Below are positions 1 through 10,200 of a stretch of 64,000 bases of DNA, piece by piece. Below the pieces are notes generated by a model. That model did not search any database. It saw only the letters and a list, made by a program, of their open reading frames with translations, and was not told the origin of the DNA. This DNA comes from Nonomuraea montanisoli (GTDB lineage: Bacteria; Actinomycetota; Actinomycetes; Streptosporangiales; Streptosporangiaceae). Every line of letters begins with the position of its first letter. The first letter of the stretch is position 1. The stretch lies in NCBI RefSeq assembly GCF_013363975.1, contig NZ_JABWGN010000004.1, forward strand, positions 547,824-611,823. The letters are read 5' to 3'. The position numbers were made by a program, and so were the translations under genes.

Positions 1-870
1 CGGTTCGTACGGCGGCAGGTAGCGCTGCAGGAGCGCGACGATGCGCCGCCGGTCGCGGAAGACCACCGCGATCAGCACGGCCAGCACCAGCAGCAGCGTG
101 GCGTAGGCGATCACCAGGCCACGGAAGCCGCCGTAGGAGACCATGCCGTTCCACAGGCCGTGCAGCACCATCGCGCCCGCCCAGCCGGCCATGATGGAGA
201 ACACCCGCTCGGGTCCCTGGCGCTGGGCCGCGTAGGCCACCGCCACCCCGATCATCGAGGTGAACAGGGGGTGCGCGAACGGCGACAGGATGCCGCGCAG
301 CACCACGGTGACGGCCAGGCCCACGCCGCCGGCCTCGGAGTTGAGCGCCTGGACGTAGTAGCTGACGTTCTCGCTCATCGCGAAGCCGAGGCCCACCATG
401 CTCGCGTAGATGACGCCGTCGGTGGGCCCGTCGAGCTCGGCCCGGCGGAAGCGGAGCAGCCCGAGCAGCACCAGGCCCTTCATGGTCTCCTCGACCACGG
501 GCGCGCCGAACGTGGCGACCAGGTTGCGGGCGCTGGCCGCCGACACGTTGACCGTGTCGGTGACATAGTGCAGGTTGAGCGAGTTGATCAGACCGGCGAC
601 GAGCACGGCGACGCCCGCGCCCCAGGCGAAGGCGAAGATCAGGTTGCTGCGCGGCTCGGGCTCCATCCGGTCGAGCGCGAGCACCGCGGCCAGCAGCAGC
701 GGCACCGGCGCCAGGGCCAGCACGAGCGCGATCACGAACTGCACGGGCGCGCCGTTGATCACGTCGAAGGAGAGGGAGACGAGCGCGCAGATGCCGGTGA
801 GGACCAGCCCGGTGATCAACGCGAACGAGGGGCGGTCCTTCAACACCCAGCGTGGATCACGGGACGTCAT
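1..870 (-). CDS. PrsW family intramembrane metalloprotease (C-terminus cut by window edge)
   Basis: The reverse strand opens with ATG at 870 and stays open to the window edge, giving 290 residues with no stop, so the C-terminus is missing. The protein is almost entirely hydrophobic, with about eight likely membrane segments. The three PrsW-family motifs are visible: EETMK (an EExxK motif, about residue 130), FAMSEN about 35 residues later, and a late HGLWN. PrsW proteases cut membrane substrates such as anti-sigma factors; the substrate here is unknown. It is convergent with nothing and sits downstream of ctaB on the same strand, 90 bp away, so it may be read from the ctaB transcript or have its own promoter. 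Confidence 0.85.
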   Translation of the reverse strand, partial: MTSRDPRWVLKDRPSFALITGLVLTGICALVSLSFDVINGAPVQFVIALVLALAPVPLLLAAVLALDRMEPEPRSNLIFAFAWGAGVAVLVAGLINSLNLHYVTDTVNVSAASARNLVATFGAPVVEETMKGLVLLGLLRFRRAELDGPTDGVIYASMVGLGFAMSENVSYYVQALNSEAGGVGLAVTVVLRGILSPFAHPLFTSMIGVAVAYAAQRQGPERVFSIMAGWAGAMVLHGLWNGMVSYGGFRGLVIAYATLLLVLAVLIAVVFRDRRRIVALLQRYLPPYEP

Positions 871-960
871 ACGGTGACTTTAACGGATCACGGAGCAGGT
901 GTCCCGCGCGGGAGCCCGCCCCGGTCAGGGGCCGTGGACGCGTCCCGCCGAGGGGTCCGC

Positions 961-1911
961 TCAGGACAGCAGCGGGTCGATCGCGACGGCCAGGAACAGC
1001 AGCGCCAGGTAGGCGTTGGACCAGTGGAAGAAGCGCATCGGGCGCAGGTCGACCCCGGTCTTGCCGGCGTTGAGCCGGGCCAGCAGGCGGTGCACCTCCC
1101 ACAGGCACATGGCGCCCAGCACCGCGGCCACGATCGGGTAGAACAGCGTGGTCCCGGCCACCGGCCACAGGGCCAGCGAGCACAGCACGGTCGCCCAGGT
1201 GTAGGCGATCGACTCCAGGATCACCCGCCGCTCGGTGGCCACGACGGGCAGCATCGGCACCTCGGCCGCCGCGTAGTCCTCCTTGTAGCGCATGGCCAGC
1301 GTCCAGGTGTGCGGCGGCGTCCAGAAGAACACCACGCCGAACAGCACCAGCGGCGCCCAGTCGAGCCGGTCGGTGATGCCGGCCCAGCCGATCAGCACCG
1401 GCATGCAGCCCGCGATGCCGCCCCACACGATGTTCTGGGCGGTGCGCCGCTTGAGGATCATCGAGTAGACGAGGACGTAGAACAGGATCGCCCCGGTGGA
1501 CAGCACGGCGGCGAGCAGGTTGGTCGTCGCCCACAGCCCGATCAGGGACAGCAGGCCGAGCACGATGCCGAAGATCAGCGCCCCGCGCGGGGAGACCTGG
1601 TGCCGGGCCAGAGGGCGGCGCCGGGTGCGGCGCATCTTCTGGTCGATGTCGCGGTCGACGTAGCAGTTGAGGGCGTTGGCGCTGCCCGCCGACAGCGTGC
1701 CGAACACCATGACCGCGACGGACGTCCACAGCGGCGGCAGCCCTCCGGCGGCCAGGAACATCACCGGCAGCGTGGTGATGAGCAGCAGCTCGATGATCCG
1801 CGGCTTGGTCAGGGCGATGTAGGCCTTGACGACCATGCCGATCGAGCGGCCGCTCGGGCGCGGCGCATCCTCCGCCGGAGCGGGGGCCGTCGCCTGCCTG
1901 TTCGTCAGCAC
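961..1911 (-). CDS. ctaB: Protoheme IX farnesyltransferase (heme O synthase)
   Basis: Makes heme O by adding a farnesyl group to protoheme IX, needed for aa3-type cytochrome oxidase; integral membrane UbiA-superfamily enzyme. The sequence has the family start [20 protein letters not shown], the prenyl-diphosphate/Mg motif [20 protein letters not shown], and the second Asp-containing loop region before [13 protein letters not shown], with about nine membrane segments and 316 residues (normal length). Two candidate starts lie close together: GTG at 1911 and TTG at 1917, both behind GGAAG; I prefer GTG for spacing. The gene is divergent from tkt across about 280 bp, an arrangement common in Streptomyces and relatives. 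Confidence 0.93.
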   Translation of the reverse strand: MLTNRQATAPAPAEDAPRPSGRSIGMVVKAYIALTKPRIIELLLITTLPVMFLAAGGLPPLWTSVAVMVFGTLSAGSANALNCYVDRDIDQKMRRTRRRPLARHQVSPRGALIFGIVLGLLSLIGLWATTNLLAAVLSTGAILFYVLVYSMILKRRTAQNIVWGGIAGCMPVLIGWAGITDRLDWAPLVLFGVVFFWTPPHTWTLAMRYKEDYAAAEVPMLPVVATERRVILESIAYTWATVLCSLALWPVAGTTLFYPIVAAVLGAMCLWEVHRLLARLNAGKTGVDLRPMRFFHWSNAYLALLFLAVAIDPLLS

Positions 1912-2193
1912 CGTCAAGGCGCTTCCAGCACGTGCGGAGTCAACGCGTAACCTCTGATTAGAGCGGATCCGTGGACGGGGCGCCGTGGCGGCCCTGCGGA
2001 CAACAACCAAACTGTAGTCGCAGGGTCGGCCGGTCCGGCCAATGGGGGGCTCGGGGCCGGGCGTCACCACACCTGGGACACGCGTGGAGGGAGTGGGGAA
2101 CGTTCGGCGTCGCCACTCGGTTAGGGTCCGGTGTGGGCGGGATATGCCAAACCGGCACCATCCAATGACAACTAGATTCCGGAGATCGAGCAC

Positions 2194-4302
2194 TTGAGCA
2201 CCGAACTCGTGCCAGCCCTCGAATGGACCGACCTCGACAAGAAGGCGGTCGACGTCGTTCGAGCCCTGGCCATGGACGCAGTGGAGAAGGCGGGCTCGGG
2301 CCACCCCGGCACCGCCATGAGTCTGGCACCCGCCGCATACCTGCTTTTCCAGCGTACGATGCGCCACGACCCGACGGACCCGACCTGGATCGGTCGTGAC
2401 CGATTCGTGCTGTCGTGCGGCCATTCGAGCCTGACCCTGTACATCCAGCTCTACCTGTCGGGTTACGGCCTCACCCTGGAGGACCTGGAGCGCCTGCGCC
2501 AGTGGGACAGCCGCACCCCCGGCCACCCCGAGCACGGCCACACGGCCGGCGTGGAGACCACGACGGGCCCGCTGGGCCAGGGCCTGGGCAACGCCGTGGG
2601 CATGGCGATGGCCGCCCGCCGCGAGCGCGGCCTGTACGACCCCGACACCGCGCCGGGTTCCTCGCCGTTCGACCACCACATCTGGTGCTTCGTCAGCGAC
2701 GGCGACATCGAGGAGGGCATCAGCCACGAGGTGAGCGCCCTCGCCGGTCACCAGAAGCTGGGCAACCTGACGGTCGTCTACGACGACAACCACATCTCGA
2801 TCGAGGACGACACCCTCATCGCCAAGTCCGAGGACGTCCTCAAGCGCTACGAGGCGTACGGCTGGCAGACGCTGAGCGTGGACTGGACCGAGACCGGCGA
2901 CTACGTCGAGGACGTGCAGGCGCTGCACGCCGCGCTGGAGGAGTCGCGCGCCGAGACCGACCGGCCGACGTTCATCCGGCTGCGCACGATCATCGGCTGG
3001 CCCGCGCCCAACAAGCAGAACACCGGCAAGATCCACGGCTCCGCGCTCGGCGCCGAGGAGGTCGCCGCCACCAAGCGCGTGCTCGGCATGAACCCCGACA
3101 AGGACTTCGACGTCCCGGCCGAGGTGCTGCAGCACGCCCGCGAGGTGGCCCGCCGCAACCACGAGGGCCGCGCCGAGTGGCAGAAGTCCTACGACGCCTG
3201 GCGCGAGGCCAACCCGGAGCGCGCCGCCGAGCTCGACCGCATCTCCGCCCACCGGCTGCCCGACGGCTGGACCCAGGCGCTGCCGCAGTTCGAGAAGGGC
3301 GCGTCGATGGCCACCCGCAAGGCCTCCGGCGAGGTGCTCAGCTCCCTGGCGCCGATCCTGCCGGAGCTGTGGGGCGGCTCGGCCGACCTGGCCGAGTCCA
3401 ACAACACCACGATGAAGGGCGAGCCGTCGTTCATCCCGGAGGAGTACCAGACCAAGGAGTTCCCGGGTAACCGCTACGGCCGCACGCTGCACTTCGGCAT
3501 CCGCGAGCACGGCATGGGCGCCATCCTCAACGGCATCGCCCTGCACGGCGGCACCCGCCCCTACGGCGGCACGTTCCTCGTCTTCTCCGACTACATGCGC
3601 CCCGCCGTGCGCCTGGCCGCGCTGATGAAGCTGCCGGTCACGTACGTGTGGACGCACGACTCGATCGGCCTGGGCGAGGACGGCCCGACGCACCAGCCGA
3701 TCGAGCACCTGTGGGCGCTGCGCGCGATCCCCGGCCTCGACGTGGTCCGCCCGGGCGACGCCAACGAGACCGCCTACGCCTGGAAGGCGATCCTGGAGCA
3801 CAGCGACCGGCCGGCCGCGCTGGCGCTGACCCGCCAGAACCTGCCGGTCTACGAGGGCACCAGCGCCGAGGGCGTCGCCCGCGGCGGCTACATCCTGCGC
3901 GACGCGTCCGACGCCCAGCCGCAGGTGATCCTCATCGCCACCGGCAGCGAGGTCGAGCTGGCCGTCAACGGCCGTGACCTGCTGGAGGCGCAGGGCATCC
4001 CGACGCGGGTCGTGTCGATGCCGTGTGTCGAGTGGTTCCACGGGCAGGACTCGGCGTACAGGCAGAGCGTGCTGCCGCCGTCGGTCAAGGCCCGCGTCGC
4101 CGTCGAGGCGGGAGTCGCGCTCGGCTGGCGGGAGTTCGTCGGCGAGGCGGGGGAAGTGGTGAGCCTCGAACACTTCGGCGCCTCCGCGCCGTACAAGACG
4201 CTGTACGAGCAGTTCGGGCTGACGGCCGAGAGAGTGGCGGCGGCGGCCAAGGCCAGTCTGGCCAAGCTGGGCCACGACAAGGGTGAGACGACGGGAAACT
4301 GA
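2194..4302 (+). CDS. tkt: Transketolase
   Basis: Thiamine-diphosphate enzyme of the non-oxidative pentose phosphate pathway, moving two-carbon units between ketose and aldose phosphates. The 702 residues match the family length. Seen in order: substrate-binding GSGHPG near the N-terminus, the ThDP motif starting SDGDIEEG and ending with the DDNHISI segment (about residues 168-206), the pyrimidine-domain FGIREHGM, and [12 protein letters not shown]. The start is TTG at 2194, chosen because GGAG lies at 2181-2184 and the protein then begins [11 protein letters not shown], as expected. It is the first gene of tkt-tal-zwf-opcA; tal begins two bases after its stop. Confidence 0.97.
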   Translation: MSTELVPALEWTDLDKKAVDVVRALAMDAVEKAGSGHPGTAMSLAPAAYLLFQRTMRHDPTDPTWIGRDRFVLSCGHSSLTLYIQLYLSGYGLTLEDLERLRQWDSRTPGHPEHGHTAGVETTTGPLGQGLGNAVGMAMAARRERGLYDPDTAPGSSPFDHHIWCFVSDGDIEEGISHEVSALAGHQKLGNLTVVYDDNHISIEDDTLIAKSEDVLKRYEAYGWQTLSVDWTETGDYVEDVQALHAALEESRAETDRPTFIRLRTIIGWPAPNKQNTGKIHGSALGAEEVAATKRVLGMNPDKDFDVPAEVLQHAREVARRNHEGRAEWQKSYDAWREANPERAAELDRISAHRLPDGWTQALPQFEKGASMATRKASGEVLSSLAPILPELWGGSADLAESNNTTMKGEPSFIPEEYQTKEFPGNRYGRTLHFGIREHGMGAILNGIALHGGTRPYGGTFLVFSDYMRPAVRLAALMKLPVTYVWTHDSIGLGEDGPTHQPIEHLWALRAIPGLDVVRPGDANETAYAWKAILEHSDRPAALALTRQNLPVYEGTSAEGVARGGYILRDASDAQPQVILIATGSEVELAVNGRDLLEAQGIPTRVVSMPCVEWFHGQDSAYRQSVLPPSVKARVAVEAGVALGWREFVGEAGEVVSLEHFGASAPYKTLYEQFGLTAERVAAAAKASLAKLGHDKGETTGN

Positions 4303-4304
4303 AG

Positions 4305-5396
4305 ATGAGCGAGATCCTCAACAAGCTGACCGGCCAGGGCGTGTCCGTCTGGCTGGACGACATCAGCCGCGAGCGGCTGCGCACGGGCAACCTGGAGCAG
4401 CTGATCCGCGAGAAGAACGTGGTCGGCGTGACCTCCAACCCCACGATCTTCGCCAGCGCGCTCAGCAAGGGCGACGCCTACGACGCGCAGCTGCACGACC
4501 TGGCCGTGCGCGGCGTCGAGGTGGGCGAGGCCGTGCGCGCCATCACCACCTACGACATCCGCTGGGCGGCCGACGTCCTGCGCCCCGTCTACGACGCCAC
4601 CAACGGCGTCGACGGGCGCGTGTCGCTGGAGGTGGACCCGCGCCTGGCGCGTGACACGGACAAGACGGTGGCCGAGGCCCGCGCGCTGTGGTGGCTGGTC
4701 GACCGGCCCAACCTGTTCATCAAGATCCCGGCGACGCTCGAGGGCCTGCCCGCGATCACGCAGGCCATCGGCGAGGGCATCAGCGTCAACGTCACGCTGA
4801 TCTTCTCGCTGGAGCGCTACCGCGCGGTCATGGACGCCTGGCTGGCGGGTCTGGAGGCGGCCCAGGCCAAGGGCCTCAACCTGGCCACGATCGAGTCGGT
4901 GGCCTCGTTCTTCGTCAGCCGGGTCGACACCGAGATCGACAAGCGGCTCGACCAGCTCGGCAAGACGGAGCTCAAGGGCCAGGCGGGCATCGCCAACGCG
5001 CGCCTGGCGTACGCGGCGTTCGAGGAGGTCATGGCCTCCGAGCGGTGGCAGCGCCTGCGCGCGGCCGGCGCCCGCCCGCAGCGCCCGCTGTGGGCATCGA
5101 CCGGCGTGAAGAACCCCGAGTACTCCGACACCATGTACGTCGACCAGCTCGTCGCTCCCGGCACGGTCAACACGATGCCGGAGAAGACGCTCGACGCGAC
5201 GGCCGACCACGCCCGGGTCACCGGCGACACGGTCCGCCCGTACTACGAGCAGGCGTGGAACACCATGGCCGCGCTCAAGGACGCCGGGGTGGACTACGAC
5301 GACGTGGTCCGGGTGCTCGAGGACGAGGGCGTCGACAAGTTCGAGGCCTCGTGGAACGAGCTGCTCGAGAGCGTCCGCAAGAACCTGGTCCCCTGA
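4305..5396 (+). CDS. tal: Transaldolase
   Basis: Transfers dihydroxyacetone units from sedoheptulose-7-phosphate to glyceraldehyde-3-phosphate. 363 residues, the length of the long actinobacterial transaldolases. The Schiff-base lysine lies in [16 protein letters not shown], preceded by the early GVTSNPTIF motif and followed by [11 protein letters not shown] and the late [12 protein letters not shown] segment. The gene sits two bases after tkt and 99 bp before zwf. Many actinobacteria carry a glucose-6-phosphate isomerase gene in this position; none is present here. Confidence 0.97.
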   Translation: MSEILNKLTGQGVSVWLDDISRERLRTGNLEQLIREKNVVGVTSNPTIFASALSKGDAYDAQLHDLAVRGVEVGEAVRAITTYDIRWAADVLRPVYDATNGVDGRVSLEVDPRLARDTDKTVAEARALWWLVDRPNLFIKIPATLEGLPAITQAIGEGISVNVTLIFSLERYRAVMDAWLAGLEAAQAKGLNLATIESVASFFVSRVDTEIDKRLDQLGKTELKGQAGIANARLAYAAFEEVMASERWQRLRAAGARPQRPLWASTGVKNPEYSDTMYVDQLVAPGTVNTMPEKTLDATADHARVTGDTVRPYYEQAWNTMAALKDAGVDYDDVVRVLEDEGVDKFEASWNELLESVRKNLVP

Positions 5397-5495
5397 TGCC
5401 CGCTCCTTCGAGGGACGTCAGCGACCATGCGGAGGGGGTGGCGTGCGCCGCCTCCTCCGGCGGCGCACCGCTCGCCGTAGCACAGGAGGCTTGAG

Positions 5496-7181
5496 ATGAC
5501 AGACCCGCAGGCGCCCGCGGAGGGGGCGCAGGCTGTGGACAGCACGGTCGGCAGCGCGGTCGACGCGGCCACGCCGGGCAAGGGGAACGGCCCGGCCGGG
5601 GCGACCGCCGCGGCGTCGGCGGCCACCTCGGTCGCCGGCACCTCGACCACCATCGAGGCGGCCGCGGCCAACCCGCTGCGCGACCCGCGCGACAAGCGGC
5701 TGCCGCGGGTGGCCGGGCCGTGCGTCATGGTGCTGTTCGGCGTCACGGGAGACCTGGCCAAGCGCAAGCTGCTGCCGGCGATCTACGACCTGGGCAACCG
5801 GGGGCTGCTGCCGCCCGGCTTCTCGCTGGTCGGCTTCGCCCGGCGCGACTGGAAGAACCAGGACTTCGCCCAGCTGACGCACGACGCCGTCAAGGAGCAC
5901 GCGCGGACGCCGTTCCGCGAGGAGGTCTGGAAGCAGATCCGCGAGGGCATCCACTTCGTGCCCGGCGAGTTCTCCGACGACGGGGCGTTCGACGCGCTGG
6001 CCATGGCGCTCAAGGAGATCGACGAGACCCGCGGCACGGGCGGCAACTACGCCTTCTACCTGTCGGTGCCGCCGAAGTTCTTCCCCGTTGTGGTGGAGCA
6101 GCTCAAGCGGACCGGCCTGGCCGACGCGCCGCCCGGTTCGTGGCGGCGCGTGGTCATCGAGAAGCCGTTCGGGCACGACCTGAAGTCGGCCCACGAGCTG
6201 AACGAGATCACCACCTCGGCCTTCCCGGAGAGCTCGATCTTCCGGATCGACCACTACCTGGGCAAGGAGACCGTCCAGAACATCATGGCGCTGAGGTTCG
6301 CCAACAACCTCTACGAGCCGATCTGGAACCGCAGCTTCGTCGACCACGTGCAGATCACGATGGCCGAGGACATCGGCATCGGCGGCCGGGCCGGCTACTA
6401 CGACGGCATCGGCGCGGCCCGCGACGTGATCCAGAACCACCTGCTCCAGTTGCTGGCCCTGGTCGCCATGGAGGACCCCACCTCCTTCGAGGCGCAGTCG
6501 CTGCGGCGGGAGAAGGAGAAGGTGTTCAAGGCGGTCCGGTTGCCGGCCGACCTGGCGGCCAACACGGCGCGCGGCCAGTACGCCGCGGGCTGGCAGGGCG
6601 GCCAGAAGGTCGTCGGCTACCTGGAGGAGGACGGCATCCCGCCGGACTCCGTGACCGAGACGTACGCGGCCGTCAAGCTGGAGATCGCCAACCGGCGCTG
6701 GGCCGGGGTGCCGTTCTACCTGCGCACCGGCAAGCGGCTCGGCCGGCGGGTGACGGAGGTGGCCGTGGTGTTCCAGCGGGCGCCGCACCTGCCGTTCTCC
6801 AAGGACGACACCGAGATCCTCGGCCAGAACGCGCTGGTCATCCGGGTACAGCCGGACGAGGGCATCACGGTGCGGTTCGGCTCGAAGGTGCCGGGCACGG
6901 CCATGGAGGTGCGCGACGTGTCCATGGACTTCGCCTACGGCGAGTCGTTCATGGAGTCGTCGCCGGAGGCGTACGAGCGGCTGCTGCTGGACGTGATGAT
7001 CGGCGACCCGCCGCTCTTCCCGCACCAGCGCGAGGTCGAGCTGTCGTGGAAGATCCTCGACCCGATCGAGGAGTTCTGGGCCACGCAGGGCCAGCCGGAG
7101 CCGTACCCGTCCGGGTCGTGGGGGCCGCCGTCGGCCGACGCGATGATGGCGCGCGACGGCCGCGTGTGGAGGAGACTCTGA
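5496..7181 (+). CDS. zwf: Glucose-6-phosphate 1-dehydrogenase with long N-terminal extension
   Basis: First, NADPH-producing step of the oxidative pentose phosphate pathway. Core motifs: cofactor-binding FGVTGDLAKRK (about residues 75-85) and catalytic RIDHYLGKE. At 561 residues it is about 50 longer than usual because the conserved start (NPLRDPRDKRLPRVAGP) is preceded by an Ala/Gly/Thr-rich stretch. The longer start is well supported: AGGAGG lies at 5484-5489, six bases before ATG at 5496, and no comparable site precedes the core. The stop overlaps the opcA start by one base, so the two are likely translationally coupled; OpcA is the partner that activates this enzyme. Confidence 0.96.
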   Translation: MTDPQAPAEGAQAVDSTVGSAVDAATPGKGNGPAGATAAASAATSVAGTSTTIEAAAANPLRDPRDKRLPRVAGPCVMVLFGVTGDLAKRKLLPAIYDLGNRGLLPPGFSLVGFARRDWKNQDFAQLTHDAVKEHARTPFREEVWKQIREGIHFVPGEFSDDGAFDALAMALKEIDETRGTGGNYAFYLSVPPKFFPVVVEQLKRTGLADAPPGSWRRVVIEKPFGHDLKSAHELNEITTSAFPESSIFRIDHYLGKETVQNIMALRFANNLYEPIWNRSFVDHVQITMAEDIGIGGRAGYYDGIGAARDVIQNHLLQLLALVAMEDPTSFEAQSLRREKEKVFKAVRLPADLAANTARGQYAAGWQGGQKVVGYLEEDGIPPDSVTETYAAVKLEIANRRWAGVPFYLRTGKRLGRRVTEVAVVFQRAPHLPFSKDDTEILGQNALVIRVQPDEGITVRFGSKVPGTAMEVRDVSMDFAYGESFMESSPEAYERLLLDVMIGDPPLFPHQREVELSWKILDPIEEFWATQGQPEPYPSGSWGPPSADAMMARDGRVWRRL

Positions 7182-8095
7182 TGACGACCTTCATGCTGAG
7201 CGACACGACGGCGGGGAAGATCGCCGGCCAGCTCACCCTGCTGCGCCACCAGATGGGCGCGCCGGCCATCGGCATGGTGCTGACGCTCGTCGTGATCTGC
7301 GAGGAGCGCGACCAGTACGACGCGCTGCGGGCGGCCACCGAGGCGGCCCGCGAGCACCCGTCGCGCATCCTCGTGGTGATCAACCGGGAGACCGACGAGC
7401 CGACCCGGCTCGACGCGGAGCTGCGCATCGGCGAGTCCACGCCGGGCGAGGTGGTCGTGCTGCGCCTGTACGGCGAGCTGACCGACCACGCCGACTCGGT
7501 GGTGAGCCCGCTGCTGCTGCCCGACACCCCGGTGGTGGCCTGGTGGCCGGGCAAGGCGCCCGACGTGCCGGCCAAGGACCCGATCGGGATGCTGGCGCAG
7601 CGGCGCATCACCGACGCCCGCATGGCGCCCGACGGCGGCGTCAAGGCGCTGGCGACGCGGGCCAAGGGCTACGCGCCGGGTGACACCGACCTGGCGTGGG
7701 CCCGGCTGACGCCCTGGCGCAGCCTGCTCGCGGCGGCCTTCGACCAGCCCATCGGCAAGGTCCGCAAGGGCCAGGTGGAGGCGGCCTCGGGCAACCCGAG
7801 CGCGCCGCTGCTGGCGGCGTGGCTGTCCGAGCGGCTGGGCGCCACGGTGAAGGTCTCCGACTCGGCCGGTCCGGGTCTGACCACCGTGCGGCTGACCACG
7901 CCGGAGGGCGACCTGTCGGTGGCCCGCGCCGACGCCCGGCTGGCCACGCTGTCCCGGCCGGGGCAGCCCGACCGGAACGTGGCGCTGGCCCGCCGGCAGA
8001 CCCCCGAGCTGCTGGCCGAGGAGCTGCGGCGGCTCGATCCGGACGAGACCTACGAGACGGCCATCAAGCGGCTGGCCCGCTCGTACAAGCCCTGA
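7181..8095 (+). CDS. opcA: Glucose-6-phosphate dehydrogenase assembly protein OpcA
   Basis: Actinobacterial and cyanobacterial OpcA binds G6PDH, promotes its active oligomer and conveys redox control. The 304-residue product begins MTTFMLSDTTAGKIAGQL and carries the conserved region with GEVVVLRLYGEL and VVAWWPGKAPD. The ATG at 7181 overlaps the zwf stop (TGATG), and GGAGGAG lies just upstream inside zwf. The reading frame stays open a long way upstream through zwf, but this start fits both the family and the ribosome site. A stem-loop about 25 bp after the stop probably ends the operon. Confidence 0.95.
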   Translation: MTTFMLSDTTAGKIAGQLTLLRHQMGAPAIGMVLTLVVICEERDQYDALRAATEAAREHPSRILVVINRETDEPTRLDAELRIGESTPGEVVVLRLYGELTDHADSVVSPLLLPDTPVVAWWPGKAPDVPAKDPIGMLAQRRITDARMAPDGGVKALATRAKGYAPGDTDLAWARLTPWRSLLAAAFDQPIGKVRKGQVEAASGNPSAPLLAAWLSERLGATVKVSDSAGPGLTTVRLTTPEGDLSVARADARLATLSRPGQPDRNVALARRQTPELLAEELRRLDPDETYETAIKRLARSYKP

Positions 8096-8119
8096 CGTCG
8101 TCCGGACCTGTTCGGCGAG

Positions 8120-8158
8120 ACGGCCGGGCGCCCCGTGCGGGTGCCCGGCCGTTTCGTT
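8120..8158 (+). terminator. Stem-loop terminator after opcA
   Basis: Arms ACGGCCGGGC and GCCCGGCCGT (8120-8152), extended inward by a G-U pair and three G-C pairs around a five-base loop. The stem is followed by a short T-rich stretch (TTCGTT). It lies between opcA and pgl and suggests that pgl is at least partly transcribed separately. Confidence 0.6.
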
Positions 8159-8259
8159 CGCCGGGTCGTGTCGCCGGAGGTCCACCTGTGGCGCGTTCGG
8201 CCGGGGCGCGCCGCGGGGCGTGGCGTGGCCGGGGCCGTGGGGATGGAAGACTGGTCCCC

Positions 8260-9033
8260 GTGAGCGTTCCAACCGTAGTCGTCCACCGAGACGCCGACAT
8301 CCTGGCCAAGGCCGTGGCCGCGCGGATCATCACCCGGCTCGTCGACGTCCAGTCCGCCAAGGGCACCGCGTCGCTGGTGCTGACCGGCGGCACGATCGGC
8401 ATCGCCACCCTCGCGGCCATCGCCGGCACGCCCGCGCGCGACGCCGTCGACTGGCGGCGCCTCGACATCTGGTGGGGCGACGAGCGTTTCCTGCCCGACG
8501 GCGATCCCGAGCGCAACGAGACGGGCGCCCGGCGGGCGCTGCTCGACCACGTCGACGTCGACCCGGAGCGGGTCCACGTCATGCTCGGCCCCGACTCGGG
8601 GCTGACGGCCGAGGAGTCGGCCGACGCCTACGCCACCGAGCTGGCCAAGGCGGCCCGGCCCGAGGACCACGGGCCCTCGCCGTCGTTCGACGTGATGCTG
8701 CTCGGCATGGGGCCCGACGCGCACGTGGCCTCGCTGTTCCCCGGCATGCCGGCGCTGTACGACACGCGGCCGGTGGTGGCCGTGCACGGCGCGCCCAAGC
8801 CGCCGCCCACCCGCATCTCGCTCACGCTGCCCGCGCTCCAGGCCTCTCGCGAGGTGTGGGTGATCGCCGCCGGCGCGGAGAAGGCGGGCGCGGTGCGGCT
8901 GGCCCTGTCGGAGTCCGGACCGGTGCAGGTGCCGGCGGCGGGGGCGCGGGGCCGCTCGCGCACGCTGTTCCTGCTGGACCGCGCGGCGGCCGGCAAGATC
9001 CCGCCCGGCCTCGGCCGGTTGGCCTCCCCCTGA
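8260..9033 (+). CDS. pgl: 6-phosphogluconolactonase
   Basis: Hydrolyses 6-phosphogluconolactone, the step after G6PDH. The 257-residue product has the family features LVLTGGTIGIATLA, WWGDERFLPDGDPERNE and LLGMGPDAHVASLFPG, the last carrying the catalytic His region. I chose GTG at 8260 because the protein then starts MSVPTVVVHRDADILA, a typical start; the frame is open further upstream without family similarity. The gene follows opcA after 164 bp containing a terminator-like stem, and its stop is only 13 bp from the end of the convergent add gene. Confidence 0.95.
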   Translation: MSVPTVVVHRDADILAKAVAARIITRLVDVQSAKGTASLVLTGGTIGIATLAAIAGTPARDAVDWRRLDIWWGDERFLPDGDPERNETGARRALLDHVDVDPERVHVMLGPDSGLTAEESADAYATELAKAARPEDHGPSPSFDVMLLGMGPDAHVASLFPGMPALYDTRPVVAVHGAPKPPPTRISLTLPALQASREVWVIAAGAEKAGAVRLALSESGPVQVPAAGARGRSRTLFLLDRAAAGKIPPGLGRLASP

Positions 9034-9046
9034 GCGCTCAGGCGGC

Positions 9047-10120
9047 TCAGGCGGTGGCCTTCTCCAGCGCCTCGATCTCGGCCAGCAGCGCCCGCTTGCG
9101 CTCGGCAGGGAGGTAGGAGGCGGTCACGCCGTTGCGGGCCAGCTCGGCCAGCTCGCCCCGCCCGAGGCCGAAGACCCGGGCCACGGTCCGGTACTCCCCG
9201 GCCAGCGTGGTGTCGAACATGGGCGGGTCGTCGGAGTTGAGCGTCACGAACAGCCCCTCTTCCAGCAGGCGCGGCAGCGGGTGGTCCTCGATGCGGGCCA
9301 CCTGCCCCGTGCAGACGTTGGAGGTGGGGCAGACGTCGAGCGGCAGCCGCGTCTCGCGCAGGTGGGCGACGAGCCGCTCGTCCTGGAGGCAGGCGATGCC
9401 GTGGCCGATGCGCTCGGCGCCGTACGCCTCGACGACCTCCCAGATCGTCTCCGGCCCGGTCATCTCGCCGCCGTGCGGGACGCTGTGCAGGCCGGCGTTG
9501 CGGGCGGCGGTGAACGCGTCGCGGTAGGCGTCGCGGTAGTGGACGCGCTCCTGCTCGATGCCTCCGATGCCGAAACCTACCAACGCCGCGGGAGGTTCCT
9601 CCAGGGCGTGTCCTACGGTGATCTCCGCCGCCTCGACGCCGTACTCGCCGGGGATGTCGAAGATGTAGGCCATCTCCACGCCGAACTCCTCCGGCGCGCG
9701 GCGGGCTGCCAGGTCGAGGGCCTCGGTGACCTCGCGCCGCGGCATCCCGACGATGTGGTGGGCGTACGGGGTGACCTGGAGCTCGGCGTACCGGGCGCCC
9801 TGCGCGGCCAGGTCGCGGGCCAGCCCGAGCACCAGGGTGGCGACGTCCTCCGGCTCGCGCGCCAGCGCGTTGACCGCCGTGTAGACCCGGGCGAAGTGCG
9901 GGAAGTCGGTGAACCGGTAGAAGGCGCGCAGCTCCTCCTCCGACGTCGGCACGCCGCCGTCGGGGTGGCGGCGCGCCAGCTCCAGGACCGTGGGGACGGA
10001 CGCGGAGCCGATGAGGTGGACGTGCAGCTCGACCTTGGGCAGGGCGTCGATGAACGCGTCGAGGGCGGCGTCGCCCGAGGAGGCGTCCACTCGGGCCGGG
10101 ATGGTGGCATCGGTCGTCAT
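9047..10120 (-). CDS. add: Adenosine deaminase
   Basis: Zinc hydrolase that deaminates adenosine to inosine in purine salvage. Visible metal and catalytic motifs over 357 residues: LPKVELHVHL (HxH), SVPHGGEMTGPE, ERIGHGIACL, VCPTSNVCTGQV and LNSDDPPMF (the DD pair near the C-terminus). The HVHLIGS variant at the first motif is typical of the actinobacterial group rather than the enteric enzyme. Related sequences include aminodeoxyfutalosine deaminase, but nothing in the window suggests menaquinone synthesis. It is convergent with pgl, and its ATG lies about 75 bp from the end of the upstream TetR gene. Confidence 0.88.
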   Translation of the reverse strand: MTTDATIPARVDASSGDAALDAFIDALPKVELHVHLIGSASVPTVLELARRHPDGGVPTSEEELRAFYRFTDFPHFARVYTAVNALAREPEDVATLVLGLARDLAAQGARYAELQVTPYAHHIVGMPRREVTEALDLAARRAPEEFGVEMAYIFDIPGEYGVEAAEITVGHALEEPPAALVGFGIGGIEQERVHYRDAYRDAFTAARNAGLHSVPHGGEMTGPETIWEVVEAYGAERIGHGIACLQDERLVAHLRETRLPLDVCPTSNVCTGQVARIEDHPLPRLLEEGLFVTLNSDDPPMFDTTLAGEYRTVARVFGLGRGELAELARNGVTASYLPAERKRALLAEIEALEKATA

Positions 10121-10200
10121 GGCGACGACCTTAGGCCGCCCTCCTGCCGTACGGACAGCTTTGGCGGCCGAATCTCACACAAAGCCGTCAGGTTCGCTCG

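Noticed and set aside
160..1950. Plus-strand frame opposite PrsW and ctaB
   Set aside because: His/Arg/Asp-rich antisense string; both genes on the other strand have clear family motifs.
961..4275. Long minus-strand frame joining ctaB to the antisense of tkt
   Set aside because: Only the last 316 codons match a protein family (ctaB). The rest is opposite tkt and lacks any motif.
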